Part shown: positions 40,031 through 48,963 of the stretch, in pieces
Numbering within the stretch: position 1 is the first letter of the stretch
Layout of the letters: the number at the start of each line of letters is the position of its first letter
Origin: an uncultured Rubrobacteraceae bacterium
GTDB lineage: Bacteria; Actinomycetota; Rubrobacteria; Rubrobacterales; Rubrobacteraceae
Length of the DNA: 64,000 nt
Direction: 5' to 3'
Assembly: GCA_902806085.1 (NCBI GenBank)
Contig: CADCVH010000102.1
Location: 1-64,000 of the forward strand
The notes under the pieces: model-generated
The model's database searches: none
Told to the model about the DNA's origin: nothing
The model's input: only the letters and a program-made list of their open reading frames with translations
Translations under genes and position numbers: made by a program

Positions 40031-40418
40031 CGCCGGCCTCGTCCACCGTGTCGGCGGCCTCGCCTTCGGCCAGGACCTTCGGCAGGTCCTTCGTGAAGGC
40101 GCTGCGGGCCATGACGCGGTCGCAGCCGGCCTCTTTAGCCGCCACCGCGAGGTCCTTCTGGACGTGGGAGAGAAAGCCGACCGTCTTCACGCCCCTCGTC
40201 GCCTCCTCGGACCTTAGCGTCTGCAAGATCCGGAGGGGCTCGAAGCGGGAGGAGTTGAGGTCCAGGATCAGGAGGTCCGGGGGGGAACTTCGGAGGGTAT
40301 CTTCGAGCTTCGTCGGGTTGCGGGGAAAGGAGGCCGTGATGCCGAGTTGGGTGGCGGTCTCGGAGATCTTGCTCCGGAACAGCAGGTCTTCTACGGCCGC
40401 GACTACTCTTCTCGCCAA
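40023..40418 (-). CDS. stand-alone receiver-like protein
   Basis: The 131-residue protein has receiver-domain topology: VVAAVEDLLFRSKI, PDLLILDLNSSRFEPLRIL with the aspartate at the phospho-acceptor position, VKTVGFLSHVQKDL, and RVMARSAFTKDLPKVL near the conserved lysine site. The acidic pocket residues at the N terminus are weak, so phosphorylation is uncertain. There is no output domain. The TTG start has GGAGGCG nine bases upstream. It is divergent from the ABC transporter gene and cotranscribed with a Nudix gene. Confidence 0.72.
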   Translation of the reverse strand: MARRVVAAVEDLLFRSKISETATQLGITASFPRNPTKLEDTLRSSPPDLLILDLNSSRFEPLRILQTLRSEEATRGVKTVGFLSHVQKDLAVAAKEAGCDRVMARSAFTKDLPKVLAEGEAADTVDEAGVG

Positions 40419-40493
40419 GGTCGGTACGCCTCCACGTTTCTTTTTGGTATGCCTCGCACATTCTACCCCGCGGGGTTGCGGTATCCTATTCGC

Positions 40494-42311
40494 GTGGAAA
40501 GATTGACCGAAGCCCGCGCCGGCCTGCGGCGCACGAGAGAGACGCTCTCGAACTTCACGCCGTTCCTGAAGACCCGACGCAAGGGCCTGCTCCTCGCCCT
40601 GTTCGTGTTGCTGCTCGAGACCGGGACGAGCCTCGCCCAGCCGTGGCCGCTCGCCCTCACCATCGACTACGTCCTCACGCCCAACGCCCGCCCGCCGGGC
40701 TACCTGCCCGGCTTCCTGCAGGACAAGGCGATCCTGCTCGCCGCGATAGCTTTTCTCATAGTGCTCATCTTTACGCTCACCCGCACCGTGGCCTCGTTCC
40801 GGCGCTTTCTACTGCAGAAGCTCGGGCAGGAGACGGTCTTCGACATGCGCGAGGCGCTGTACGCGAAGGTCCACGCCCTCGGCCTCGACTACCACGGCAA
40901 GAAGAGGACCGGCGACACCATCACCCGTGTGACGAGCGACGTGAAGGAGGTCCGCACCCTGCTCGTGGACTCCGTGGTCGAGGTGCTCTCTTCCTTCATG
41001 ATCCTGCTCGGGATGCTCGTCGTGATGCTCTGGCTGGACTGGCAGCTCACCCTGCTCGCCCTGATCACCGTCCCATTCCTGTTCCTGGCCGTGACCCGCT
41101 ACCGGCGGGCGCTGGTCGAGCGGATGCGGGTCGTCCGCACGAAGGAGGGCATCATCGCGAGCGTGATGCAGGAGGCCATAACCGGCATCCGGGCCGTCAA
41201 GCTCTTCGCCCGCGAGAACGACGAGATGGAGCGCTTTCGCAAGGAGAGTCGCGACTCTTTGAGCGCGAGCGTGGACAGCGCCGTCATAGAGGCCAAGTTC
41301 AGCACCGTGCTCGGCGTCGTCGGCGGCATCGGCACCGCGCTGGTCGTGTACTTCGGCGCGAGGCAGGTGCTCGCAGGTAGCCTCTCTTTGGGCGACCTGA
41401 CCGTCTTTATAGCCTACCTGGCCCTCTTTCTCTCTCCGCTTTGGGCGTTGAGCCGCCAGGTCAACCAGATCGGCAAGTCCCTTGTCTCGGGCGAGCGCAT
41501 CATCGAGCTCCTGAACGCCGACCCCACGGTTAAGGACGAGCCCGGCGCCGTCCCCGCCCCGCCCCTGGAAGGCCGGGTCTCCTTCGAGGGCGTGCGTTTC
41601 GCCTACGAGGACGAGGCCGCGGAGGTTTTGCGGGGCGTGGACTTCGAGGTGGAGGCCGGCAGCCGCGTAGCCCTCGTGGGCGTCAGCGGCGCGGGCAAGA
41701 CCACCGTGACGAGCCTCATCGCCCGCCTCTACGACCCGCAGGAGGGGCAGGTCTCGGTAGACGGGCGGAACATAAAGGAGTTCACGCTAAAGTCCCTGCG
41801 GGACGAGATCACCTTCGTCCCCCAGGACCCGATGCTCTTCCGGGCGACGGTCGCCGATAACATCTCCTACGGTAAGCCCGGCGCGGGCCGGGAGGAGATA
41901 GAGGCGGTCGCCAACCTCGCCGGCGCCGACGACTTCGTCCGGGAGATGCCCGATGGCTACGACACGCTCCTCTCGGAGCGCGGGGAGAGCCTTTCGGGGG
42001 GCCAGCGCCAGCGCATCTCCATAGCGAGGGCGATGCTGCGCGACACCCCGATCCTGATCCTGGACGAGCCCCAGTCCGGCCTCGACGCCGAGGCGGCGAA
42101 CGCGGTCGAGGAGAGCTGGCGGGCGCTCACGGCGGGCAGGACGACCTTCGTCATCGCCCACGAGCTGAGGCTGGTCAGGAACGTCGACCAGATCCTGGTC
42201 CTCGAAGAGGGCCACGTCGCCGAGGCGGGGACGCACGAGGAACTCGCCTCCTCCGGCGGCCTCTACGCGAGGCTCCTCTCCCTCCAGGAACGCGACCCCG
42301 TCCAGCCGTAG
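40494..42311 (+). CDS. ABC transporter, fused permease-ATPase (exporter)
   Basis: This 605-residue half-transporter has a six-helix exporter domain (about residues 20-315). The nucleotide-binding domain has Walker A ALVGVSGAGKTTVTSLIAR, Q-loop TFVPQDPMLF, signature SLSGGQRQRISIARAML, Walker B ILILDEPQSGLDAEA and the switch His in FVIAHELRL. It is likely a homodimer exporting lipids, drugs or peptides; the substrate is unknown. GTG 40494 is six bases after TATCCT with no Shine-Dalgarno, so the mRNA is probably leaderless. Confidence 0.92.
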   Translation: MERLTEARAGLRRTRETLSNFTPFLKTRRKGLLLALFVLLLETGTSLAQPWPLALTIDYVLTPNARPPGYLPGFLQDKAILLAAIAFLIVLIFTLTRTVASFRRFLLQKLGQETVFDMREALYAKVHALGLDYHGKKRTGDTITRVTSDVKEVRTLLVDSVVEVLSSFMILLGMLVVMLWLDWQLTLLALITVPFLFLAVTRYRRALVERMRVVRTKEGIIASVMQEAITGIRAVKLFARENDEMERFRKESRDSLSASVDSAVIEAKFSTVLGVVGGIGTALVVYFGARQVLAGSLSLGDLTVFIAYLALFLSPLWALSRQVNQIGKSLVSGERIIELLNADPTVKDEPGAVPAPPLEGRVSFEGVRFAYEDEAAEVLRGVDFEVEAGSRVALVGVSGAGKTTVTSLIARLYDPQEGQVSVDGRNIKEFTLKSLRDEITFVPQDPMLFRATVADNISYGKPGAGREEIEAVANLAGADDFVREMPDGYDTLLSERGESLSGGQRQRISIARAMLRDTPILILDEPQSGLDAEAANAVEESWRALTAGRTTFVIAHELRLVRNVDQILVLEEGHVAEAGTHEELASSGGLYARLLSLQERDPVQP

Positions 42312-42323
42312 GGAGGAGAACTC

Positions 42324-42407
42324 TTGAAAGAACTGCTGATAATAAGCATAGTCCTGACCGCCGTCGCGGTCTTTATCTACGTCTCGTTCGCGCAAGGCGC
42401 GGCGTAG
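42324..42407 (+). CDS. 27-residue single-helix membrane protein
   Basis: A reading frame of 27 codons encodes MKELLIISIVLTAVAVFIYV then SFAQGAA, a single transmembrane helix with a charged start. TTG 42324 is preceded by GGGAGGAG six bases upstream, a strong ribosome site. It starts 12 bases after the ABC transporter stop codon and is probably cotranscribed. A regulatory or accessory role for the transporter is a guess from position. Confidence 0.65.
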   Translation: MKELLIISIVLTAVAVFIYVSFAQGAA

Positions 42408-42514
42408 GCCGGAGCCTGACGCTACACCCGCGGCGAGCCCGCGAGGCGCTTTACGTGGTCCCGGCGTGCGCGTCCCGGCTCGCGCATCCCGGCGTGCTAG
42501 GATTTCCGTACGGC

Positions 42515-42538
42515 ATGAATACGAGACCAGGGCTATGA
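42515..42538 (+). CDS. seven-residue upstream mini-ORF (MNTRPGL)
   Basis: ATG 42515 opens MNTRPGL and its TGA overlaps the ATG of the next gene as ATGA (42535-42538). A TAGGAT hexamer lies at 42498-42503, 11 bases before, so the leader would be only a few bases. This mirrors the arrangement at 19942. Confidence 0.4.
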   Translation: MNTRPGL

Positions 42539-42948
42539 TCGGGCGCACAAAGACGGGTTGGCGGACCTTCGCGGCGGGCAGGCCGGGGTTCCGCTTCCGA
42601 GAGCGGTACCGGTCCCGTCGGAAACGCAGGCGTGGCGGGTTCGGCCTCGCAAGCTTGTTGCACATCCTCGGCGGCGTGGCGCTGATCGTGCCGAGCGCCC
42701 TGTTGGGTTGGCTGCCGGTCTTGGGCTGGGGGACCGCCGTCCTTGGCCTGGGCATGATCGCCGGCGAGTTCTACCCGGCCGCGCGCCTGATGGACTGGCT
42801 GGAGGTGAGGGCCAGAAGGCTCTTCAAACCGCTCGGAAAGACCCTCGCGAGGTTGCCCGCCTGGGCCCAACTCTCCGCCTCCGTCGCGATCGCGCTGGCG
42901 ACCTTCGCGTGCGTCTACGGCCTCTACTCGCTCGCCCTCGGCGGCTAG
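42535..42948 (+). CDS. hypothetical membrane protein (PGPGW-like)
   Basis: The 137-residue protein has a basic N terminus (GRTKTGWRTFAAGRPGFRFRERYRSRRKRRRGG). Two helical hairpins follow: LASLLHILGGVALIVPSALLGWLPVLGWGTAVLGLGMIAGEF and WAQLSASVAIALATFACVYGLYSLALGG. The arrangement resembles PGPGW-type small membrane proteins, of unknown function. There is no Shine-Dalgarno; its ATG overlaps the stop of a seven-codon mini-ORF. Confidence 0.7.
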   Translation: MIGRTKTGWRTFAAGRPGFRFRERYRSRRKRRRGGFGLASLLHILGGVALIVPSALLGWLPVLGWGTAVLGLGMIAGEFYPAARLMDWLEVRARRLFKPLGKTLARLPAWAQLSASVAIALATFACVYGLYSLALGG

Positions 42949-43160
42949 ACCGCCCGAACAGGCCCGCCAGGAGGCCGGCCGGGGGTACGGTTTGGCCGGG
43001 CGCCGGGCGGGTAACATCTCGCGAGTCGGGCCGAACCCCGATGTCTACTCCAAGCATCAGATGGAAGAATCCCGAGCGCGGCTGCAAAGGGCGCGGGCAA
43101 CCCCGGAAGCGGGAAGGTCGGCGGCCCTGATGAGTACCCGAAAACGGAGAGGGCAGGCAG

Positions 43161-43592
43161 ATGGGGAATGCTAGATGGTTGAAGAAGCCGTCCCGTTTCG
43201 TCCTCGCGGCGGTGATAGTCAGCCTCGCGTTCGACCTGACTGGTCTGGTCTTCGGGCTCTTTTACGAGGGGCTCTTCTACGACAACCTCGCGCACTTTTT
43301 GACGTCCTTCGCCCTCGTTGCCCTCGCCGCGGAGTTGGCCCAGCAACGCGGCGCGTTGCCGCTCCTCGTCCCCGGCGGCCGGGCGCTGGCGGCCGGCGCG
43401 GTAGCGGGATTGGCCGGAGGGGTCGTGTGGGAGACGCTGGAGGTGATCGCCGACTCCCTGTTCCCGATCGTGTACAACCCGCCGCTTGACACGCTTACTG
43501 ACACGATTGTCGGCTCCCTCGGCGGCGCCGTCGGGGCGTGGAGGACCACCGCCTACCTGCACCGCAAACCCTCCCGCAAAACGTCCCGGTGA
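43161..43592 (+). CDS. hypothetical four-helix membrane protein (DUF2238-like)
   Basis: The 143-residue protein has four hydrophobic segments: FVLAAVIVSLAFDLTGLVFGLFYEG, LAHFLTSFALVALAAELA, LAAGAVAGLAGGVVWETLEVIAD and IVGSLGGAVGAW. The pattern YDNLAHFLTSFALV, VVWETLEV and DTLTDTIVGSLGG is typical of DUF2238-like membrane proteins, which have conserved Asp and His but no known activity. GAGAGGGCAGGC precedes the ATG. Confidence 0.75.
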   Translation: MGNARWLKKPSRFVLAAVIVSLAFDLTGLVFGLFYEGLFYDNLAHFLTSFALVALAAELAQQRGALPLLVPGGRALAAGAVAGLAGGVVWETLEVIADSLFPIVYNPPLDTLTDTIVGSLGGAVGAWRTTAYLHRKPSRKTSR

Positions 43593-43654
43593 GGCCCGAC
43601 GTCTGGCGCCCCTCTCGGTCGGAGGCAGGACAAACCCCACAACAGCGGCAAGAG

Positions 43655-43690
43655 AGGCCGGACCCCGCAGATATGGGGACCCGGCCTTTC
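43655..43690. terminator. bidirectional hairpin between converging genes
   Basis: AGGCCGG-A-CCCC (43655-43666) pairs with GGGG-A-CCCGGCCT (43675-43687) with one internal A-A mismatch. TTTCG follows on the plus strand. It lies between the DUF2238-like gene and the converging CsbD gene. Confidence 0.6.
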
Positions 43691-43711
43691 GCGCCTGTCG
43701 GTGGTTAGCGG

Positions 43712-43891
43712 CTAGCTCAAAAGGTCTTTGGCGGCTCCCTTCTTCTCCTTGAAGGTGCCCTTGTTCTGATCCGCCCGGCCCTCGGACTTCTTGTCCTTGT
43801 TGCCGGTCAGGGAGCCGCCGGCCTCCTTCATGCGGCCCTTGGCCTTGTCCATGGCCCCTTCGTTCCTGTCCTTGTCGCCTTTCTTACCCAT
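43712..43891 (-). CDS. CsbD family stress protein
   Basis: This small hydrophilic protein of 59 residues reads MGKKGDKDRNEGAMDKAKGR, then MKEAGGSLTGNKDKKSEGRAD and NKGTFKEKKGAAKDL. It matches the CsbD-like family of lysine- and glycine-rich, probably disordered proteins induced under general stress. The start is placed where the CsbD motif begins, with AAAGG upstream. The precise function is unknown. Confidence 0.87.
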   Translation of the reverse strand: MGKKGDKDRNEGAMDKAKGRMKEAGGSLTGNKDKKSEGRADQNKGTFKEKKGAAKDLLS

Positions 43892-44070
43892 TCGGGTGCC
43901 TTTCTCTAGCGTGCAACACCTTCTCTGTACCCGCTGCCGAAGACGATAACGCCTCCGTCGGGTCACGCTTACCGGGGGACGCGCCCGTCCTCGCCAACCG
44001 CCAGGCACGGAGCCCGCGACCGAACCCCGCGGGCCCAACCCGGCGAACTTGACGGTAAGCATCCTTCAAG

Positions 44071-44090
44071 ATAGGGTAGGGGGGTATACT
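44071..44090 (+). promoter_or_regulatory. candidate CsoR operator overlapping copA promoter
   Basis: ATAGGGTAGGGGGGTAT (44071-44087) resembles known CsoR boxes, which carry a G-rich run flanked by TA steps such as TACGGGGGTAT, and runs into TATACT (44085-44090), a -10 element. CsoR is encoded downstream of copA, so copper-dependent derepression at this site is likely. Confidence 0.5.
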
Positions 44091-44115
44091 GGAAGCAGGA
44101 GAGCAGGAGGTTGCG

Positions 44116-46836
44116 GTGCCCAACGATCACGAGAGGAGCACGATCGAGTTTCCGGTGACGGGGATGACGTGCGCCTCGTGCGTTCGGCGGGTCGAGAAGG
44201 CTTTAGGCCGGGTGGAGGGTGTCGAGGAGGCGGGCGTGAACCTCGCCACCGAGAACGCGCGGGTGGTGGTCGATCCGGTGGCCGTTGGCCCGGAGGATCT
44301 GAAAGCGGCCGTCGAGAAGGCCGGCTACGGGGTGCGCGACGTTCCACTTGCGGCCACCGGGACGGAGGCGGGTGGCGGGGCCGGGGGCGAGGTCTCGTTG
44401 CGGGTCGAGGGGATGACTTGCGCCTCGTGCGTGAGGAGGGTGGAGAAGGCGCTACTGAAGGTGCCGGGGGTGGGTTCGGCGGCGGTGAACCTGGCGACGG
44501 AGAAGGCGAAGGTCGCCTACGACCCGGTGGACGGGCCTGGTATCGACGAGTTGCGGGCCGCGGTGGAGGGGGCCGGGTACGGGGTCGGCGAGGTCGAGGG
44601 GGGGTCCGAGTCCGGGGCCGGGGGGCCTGCGGTAGACGACGGCGGCGTTGATGCCCGGGACCTCGAACGGGAGCGGGAGCTAAAGGGGCTCAGGAACAGG
44701 TGGGTCGTGAGCCTGGTGCTCGGGGGCCTGATGATGGCGGAGATGTACCTGCCGTTCGGGCCTGGCATGGAGGTCGTGGCTCCTCTGCTCTTGATCCAGG
44801 CGACCGTGGTCCAGTTCTGGGCCGGGGCGGCCTTCTACAAGACGGCGTGGGCCGCAGCCAGGCACGGCGGCACGAACATGAGCACGCTGGTCGCGGTCGG
44901 GACGAGCGCGGCTTACGGGTACAGCGCCTTCGTCACGCTCTGGCCGGACCTGAGCGCCGGGTGGGGTTTCCCGTTCTACCTGTACTTCGAGGTGTCGGCG
45001 ATCGTGGTCGGCCTCGTGTTGCTGGGGCGGTGGTTGGAGGCGCGGGCCAAGAGGCAGACGGGTGCGGCGATAAAGGCGCTCATGGGGCTGCGGGCGAGGA
45101 CGGCGCGCGTGATCCGGTACGGATCAGAGAGGGACGTGCCCGTAGAGAGCGTGCGGGCCGGGGACCTGGTGCGGGTGCGGCCCGGCGAGAAGGTGCCGGT
45201 GGACGGCGTGGTGGTGGAGGGTTCGTCCGCGCTCGACGAGAGCATGTTGACCGGTGAGAGTTTGCCCGTGGAGAAGGGGGTGGGCGATGCGGTGATCGGG
45301 GCGACCCTCAACGAGACCGGGGGCTTCGTCATGCGGGCCGAGAAGGTCGGCGGGGAGACGGCGCTCGCCCAGATCGTGCGCATGGTGGAGGAGGCGCAGG
45401 GCTCGAAGGCCCCGATGCAGCGGCTGGTGGACACCGTCTCGGGGTTCTTCGTGCCGGCGGTGCTCGTCCTGGCGGCTCTCACGTTCGCGGCGTGGCTCCT
45501 CTTCGGGCCGTCCCCGATCTTCGCGCTTACCGCCGCGATCTCGGTCCTCATAATCGCCTGCCCCTGCGCCCTCGGCCTCGCCACCCCGACGGCCATCATG
45601 GTCGGCACCGGCAAGGCCGCCGAGAACGGCATCCTGGTCCGCGGCGGCGAGGCGCTCGAGACCACCCGCAAGATAGACGCCATAGTCCTCGACAAGACCG
45701 GCACCCTGACCCGGGGCAAGCCGGTCGTAACCGGCATCTTCCCGGCAGAAGGTTTCGGCGAAGAGGAGCTTCTGCGCCTCGCCGCCGCCGCGGAGGTAGG
45801 CTCCGAGCACCCGCTAGCCGGGGCCATCGTGGCGCGGGCGGAGCGGGCGGGCCTGGATCTCCCGAAGGCCGAAACCTTCGGGTCGATCACGGGCAAGGGC
45901 GTGAAGGCCGTCGTGGACGGACACCGGGTCCTCGTCGGCAACCGGGCGTTGCCTGAGGAGCTGGGTGCTCACCCGAACGGGGCAGAAGACCGGGCGGCGG
46001 AGCTGGCGCGCGGGGGGGCCACGCCGATGTACGTCTTTGTGGACGGGAAGGAGGCCGGCCTCGTGGCCGTCGCCGACGCCCTCAAGCCGGAGTCGCGCGA
46101 GGCCGTGGAGCAGCTCGGCGCTTTAGGCCTCGAAGTCTGGATGCTCACCGGCGACAACCGTGCCACCGCCGGAAGCGTGGCCGGAGAGGTCGGCATACGC
46201 CCGGAGCGGGTGCTCGCCGAGGTATTGCCAGGGGAGAAGGCGGCGAAGGTCGAGGAGTTGCAGGGGCGGGGCAGGACGGTGGCGATGGTCGGGGACGGGA
46301 TCAACGACGCCCCGGCGCTCGCGCGGGCGGACCTCGGCATCGCCATAGGCACCGGCACCGACGTGGCGATGGCCGCCTCGGACATCACGCTCGTCGGGGG
46401 AGACCTGCGCAACATCGTCACCGGCATCGCGCTCTCGCGGAGGACCGTGGGCAAGATCAAGCAAGGCCTGTTCTGGGCTTTCGCCTACAACGTCGCCCTA
46501 ATACCGGTCGCCGCCGGCGCCCTCTTCCCGTTCTTCGGCGTCCTCCTGAGCCCGGTGCTGGCCGCCGCCGCGATGGCGATGAGCTCTGTGAGCGTGGTGA
46601 CGAACGCCCTGCGCCTGCGCTCCTTCGAGAGGCCACGGAGCGCCAGGGAGATCCTGCACCCCCCGCTGCGCGCCCGCCTCTCCGAGGTCGCCTACTTGGG
46701 CGCCATCGCCCTCGCCGCCGCGGGCATCGGGACCGCCGCCCTCTTCCTGGCGCCGGCCCAACAGGACGGCGTGGCCCCGAACGGTGGCGCGATGCAGGAC
46801 GGCTCCGGCAACGGCGGACACGGGGCCGGCGAGTGA
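44116..46836 (+). CDS. copA: copper-translocating P-type ATPase CopA
   Basis: This 906-residue P1B-ATPase exports Cu(I). Two N-terminal heavy-metal domains each have [15 protein letters not shown] (residues about 14-28 and 97-111). Membrane metal site CPC is in [17 protein letters not shown]. The phosphorylation motif is [12 protein letters not shown], the SEHPLAGAI motif carries the HP, and the hinge is [18 protein letters not shown]. The C terminus has NALRLRSF and extra hydrophobic and Gly-rich residues. GTG start with AGGAGG upstream. Followed by csoR and copZ. Confidence 0.96.
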   Translation: MPNDHERSTIEFPVTGMTCASCVRRVEKALGRVEGVEEAGVNLATENARVVVDPVAVGPEDLKAAVEKAGYGVRDVPLAATGTEAGGGAGGEVSLRVEGMTCASCVRRVEKALLKVPGVGSAAVNLATEKAKVAYDPVDGPGIDELRAAVEGAGYGVGEVEGGSESGAGGPAVDDGGVDARDLERERELKGLRNRWVVSLVLGGLMMAEMYLPFGPGMEVVAPLLLIQATVVQFWAGAAFYKTAWAAARHGGTNMSTLVAVGTSAAYGYSAFVTLWPDLSAGWGFPFYLYFEVSAIVVGLVLLGRWLEARAKRQTGAAIKALMGLRARTARVIRYGSERDVPVESVRAGDLVRVRPGEKVPVDGVVVEGSSALDESMLTGESLPVEKGVGDAVIGATLNETGGFVMRAEKVGGETALAQIVRMVEEAQGSKAPMQRLVDTVSGFFVPAVLVLAALTFAAWLLFGPSPIFALTAAISVLIIACPCALGLATPTAIMVGTGKAAENGILVRGGEALETTRKIDAIVLDKTGTLTRGKPVVTGIFPAEGFGEEELLRLAAAAEVGSEHPLAGAIVARAERAGLDLPKAETFGSITGKGVKAVVDGHRVLVGNRALPEELGAHPNGAEDRAAELARGGATPMYVFVDGKEAGLVAVADALKPESREAVEQLGALGLEVWMLTGDNRATAGSVAGEVGIRPERVLAEVLPGEKAAKVEELQGRGRTVAMVGDGINDAPALARADLGIAIGTGTDVAMAASDITLVGGDLRNIVTGIALSRRTVGKIKQGLFWAFAYNVALIPVAAGALFPFFGVLLSPVLAAAAMAMSSVSVVTNALRLRSFERPRSAREILHPPLRARLSEVAYLGAIALAAAGIGTAALFLAPAQQDGVAPNGGAMQDGSGNGGHGAGE

Positions 46837-46884
46837 GGCGTCGGGAAGATAAGATCGACCAACTTCAGGGGAGGTAAAGGGACA

Positions 46885-47196
46885 GTGACAGAACACGTAG
46901 AGCAGTCGCACGGCTACATAAAGGAGGGGGACAAGGAGAAGCTCAAGAACCGGCTGCGGCGCATCGAGGGCCAGGTGCGTGGGGTGCAGCGCATGGTCGA
47001 AGAAGAGGCCTACTGCATAGACATCCTCACCCAGATCAGCTCCTACATCGCCGCGTCGGAGAAGGTCGCCTCGCTGGTCCTCCGAGACCACATGGACCAC
47101 TGCGTCCGCGAGGCCGTCACGGACAACGAGAAGGCAGACGAGAAGATAGCGGAGTTGGCGGAAGCCGTGGAGCGGTTCATCAAGCTGGATCGGTAG
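46885..47196 (+). CDS. csoR: copper-sensing repressor CsoR
   Basis: This 103-residue all-helical repressor contains the copper ligands Cys-His-Cys: EEEAYCIDILTQISS and RDHMDHCVREAV. Cu(I) binding releases it from DNA. The N-terminal KNRLRRIEGQVRGVQRMV is the DNA-binding helix. It lies 48 bases after copA and represses it by inference. The GTG start is preceded by GGGGAGG. Confidence 0.95.
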   Translation: MTEHVEQSHGYIKEGDKEKLKNRLRRIEGQVRGVQRMVEEEAYCIDILTQISSYIAASEKVASLVLRDHMDHCVREAVTDNEKADEKIAELAEAVERFIKLDR

Positions 47197-47511
47197 GTTT
47201 TAAGGTTTTGAGGCATTAGGTTTTGAGCTGTTGGGACGACGAAAGAGAGGAAGGCCGGGCATGACGAGGAGCAGGTTGTTGCGGGTGCCGGATATGACTT
47301 GCGGGCATTGCGAGATGAGCGTGCAGGAAGCCCTGGAGGAACTAGAAGGGGTCGAGCGGTCCAAAGCCGACCACGCGACGGGCGAAGTGGAGTTGACCTA
47401 CGACGAAAGCAGGGTCACGGACGAAGATCTCAGGGGAGCTATAGAGGAGGCCGGCTACACGCTACGGCGTTAGCCCAGAGCCTCAAAACCTAGAAGAGAA
47501 CCTAAGAACCT
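47195..47511. repeat. AGGTTTTA-type repeats bracketing copZ
   Basis: Direct units AGGTTTTAAGGTTTTGAGG then CATTAGGTTTTGAG (47195-47228) precede copZ. Inverted units AGCCTCAAAACCTAGAAG then AGAACCTAAGAACC (47479-47511) follow it and run into the end of the CNNM gene. copZ thus lies between inverted copies of the same family found at 2022, 11744 and 23254. Confidence 0.65.
47261..47473 (+). CDS. copZ: heavy-metal-associated copper chaperone CopZ
   Basis: This 70-residue ferredoxin-like HMA protein carries Cu(I) between proteins, here probably to CopA. It has the motif VPDMTCGHCEMSVQEALEEL, with Met-x-Cys-x-x-Cys. The second half, GEVELTYDESRVTDEDLRGAI and EEAGYTLR, completes the fold. ATG 47261 is preceded by GAGGAAGG. 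It lies between inverted intergenic repeats, at the end of the copA-csoR-copZ cluster. Confidence 0.93.
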   Translation: MTRSRLLRVPDMTCGHCEMSVQEALEELEGVERSKADHATGEVELTYDESRVTDEDLRGAIEEAGYTLRR

Positions 47512-48839
47512 TCTTCGTCCCTCTCCTTGACGACCACCCTCGCGACGCGGGGGCCGTCGATCTCGTCCACGCGCAGGAGGTGGCCGTCCAGGCTTACCTC
47601 GTCGTCGACCACCGGGGCGCGGCCCAAAGCCCCGAGGACGAGGCCGCCTACGGTCTCGAAGTCCGCGCTCTCGAAGTGGGAGCCGAGGGCGTCGTTCACG
47701 GCGTGGATGGGGGCGCGGCCGTCCACGGTGTAGGAGCCGTCGGGGAGTCTCTCGAGGGCCGGTTCCTCGTCGTCGAACTCGTCCCGGATCTCGCCCACTA
47801 TCTCCTCGAGGATGTCTTCGATGGTGATGAGGCCCTCGAAGGAGCCCCACTCGTCGATGACGACGGCCATCTGGATCTCTTGCCTCTGGAAATCTTCCAG
47901 GATGTTCTCGATGGAGCGGCTCTCGGGGACGATGATGACCTCGCGGGCGAGGTCCCCGGCGGTGACGTCGGCCCCGACGTCGCCCTCGGGCCCGACGGCG
48001 CGCAGGACGTCCTTGACGTGGACCGCGCCGACGATCCTGTCCGGGGCGTGGTCCTCGTGGACCGGGTAGCGCGTGTGGTGGCCGCCGGCCACCACCGGGA
48101 TCATGTCCTTGAGCTTCAGGTGCGCCGGTACCGCGACGACGTCGGGCCTTGGGACCATGATCTCGCGCGCCGGCGTATCCTCGAGGTTGAAGACGCCCGA
48201 GAGCCGGCTCTCCTCGTCCCTCTCGAAGATGCCGCGATCGGTGCCCTGCGCTATGAGCTGCCTGATCTCCTGCTCGGAGTGGGTGTCGTCGCCCTCTGAG
48301 GCCGGCGCCACCCCCAAAGCGCCCGTGATGGCGTTGGCCGTGCCGTTGAAGACGATGGTGAAGGGGTAGAGCAGGTAGTAGAAGAACCTCATGAACGGCG
48401 CCACGAACAGCGAGGTCCCCTCCGCCTTCTGGATGGCGAACGTCTTGGGTGCCAACTCCCCGAAGACCACGTGCAAGAACGAGGCGATGAACAGGGCTAT
48501 GGCTATGGCTATGGGGTGCAGCAGGGCTTCGGAGACGCCGAACCTACCGAGCAGCGGCTCGATAAGGTTCGCGATGGCCGGCTCCGCCAAAGCGCCGATG
48601 CCAAGCGAGCAGACCGTGATGCCGAGCTGGCAGACGGCGAGGTACTGGTCGAGCTTCCGCTGGGCGACCTTGACCAGGCCGGCCGAAGGTTTGCCCTCCG
48701 CCACGAGCCGGTCCACCTGCGTCGCCCGTATCCTCACGAACGCGAACTCCGCCGCCACGAATAGGCCGTTTAAGGCGACAAGCAAGAGGGCCGCCAAGAT
48801 TCTCAGGATCGGCAGGCCCGCGGATACGACTACGTCCAG
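47502..48839 (-). CDS. CNNM/CorC family protein (DUF21, two CBS domains, CorC_HlyC)
   Basis: This 445-residue protein has an N-terminal DUF21 membrane domain with four helices (LALNGLFVAAEFAFVRIRATQVDRL, VCQLGITVCSLGIGALAEP and others). Two CBS domains follow (about 220-345: EIMVPRPDVVAVPAHL; MAVVIDEWGSFEGLITIEDILEEIVGEI). The C-terminal CorC_HlyC domain has DGSYTVDGRAPIHAVNDAL. Members are linked to magnesium or cobalt homeostasis. The first helix extends upstream of TTG 48797; a CTG at 48839 has GAGGAG five bases before it and is taken as the start, a rare codon. Its last residues overlap an AGGTTTTA repeat. Confidence 0.9.
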   Translation of the reverse strand: MDVVVSAGLPILRILAALLLVALNGLFVAAEFAFVRIRATQVDRLVAEGKPSAGLVKVAQRKLDQYLAVCQLGITVCSLGIGALAEPAIANLIEPLLGRFGVSEALLHPIAIAIALFIASFLHVVFGELAPKTFAIQKAEGTSLFVAPFMRFFYYLLYPFTIVFNGTANAITGALGVAPASEGDDTHSEQEIRQLIAQGTDRGIFERDEESRLSGVFNLEDTPAREIMVPRPDVVAVPAHLKLKDMIPVVAGGHHTRYPVHEDHAPDRIVGAVHVKDVLRAVGPEGDVGADVTAGDLAREVIIVPESRSIENILEDFQRQEIQMAVVIDEWGSFEGLITIEDILEEIVGEIRDEFDDEEPALERLPDGSYTVDGRAPIHAVNDALGSHFESADFETVGGLVLGALGRAPVVDDEVSLDGHLLRVDEIDGPRVARVVVKERDEEGS

Positions 48840-48963
48840 GATGACTCCTCGGGGGATGGGTGGCGCCCCCGGACGGGGGGCGCGCTAGTACTCGGTGTTT
48901 CGTCAACGTCCATTAGATCCGCCGCAGACTATACCATCCCCGGCATCCGGCCAAACCCGCCCC

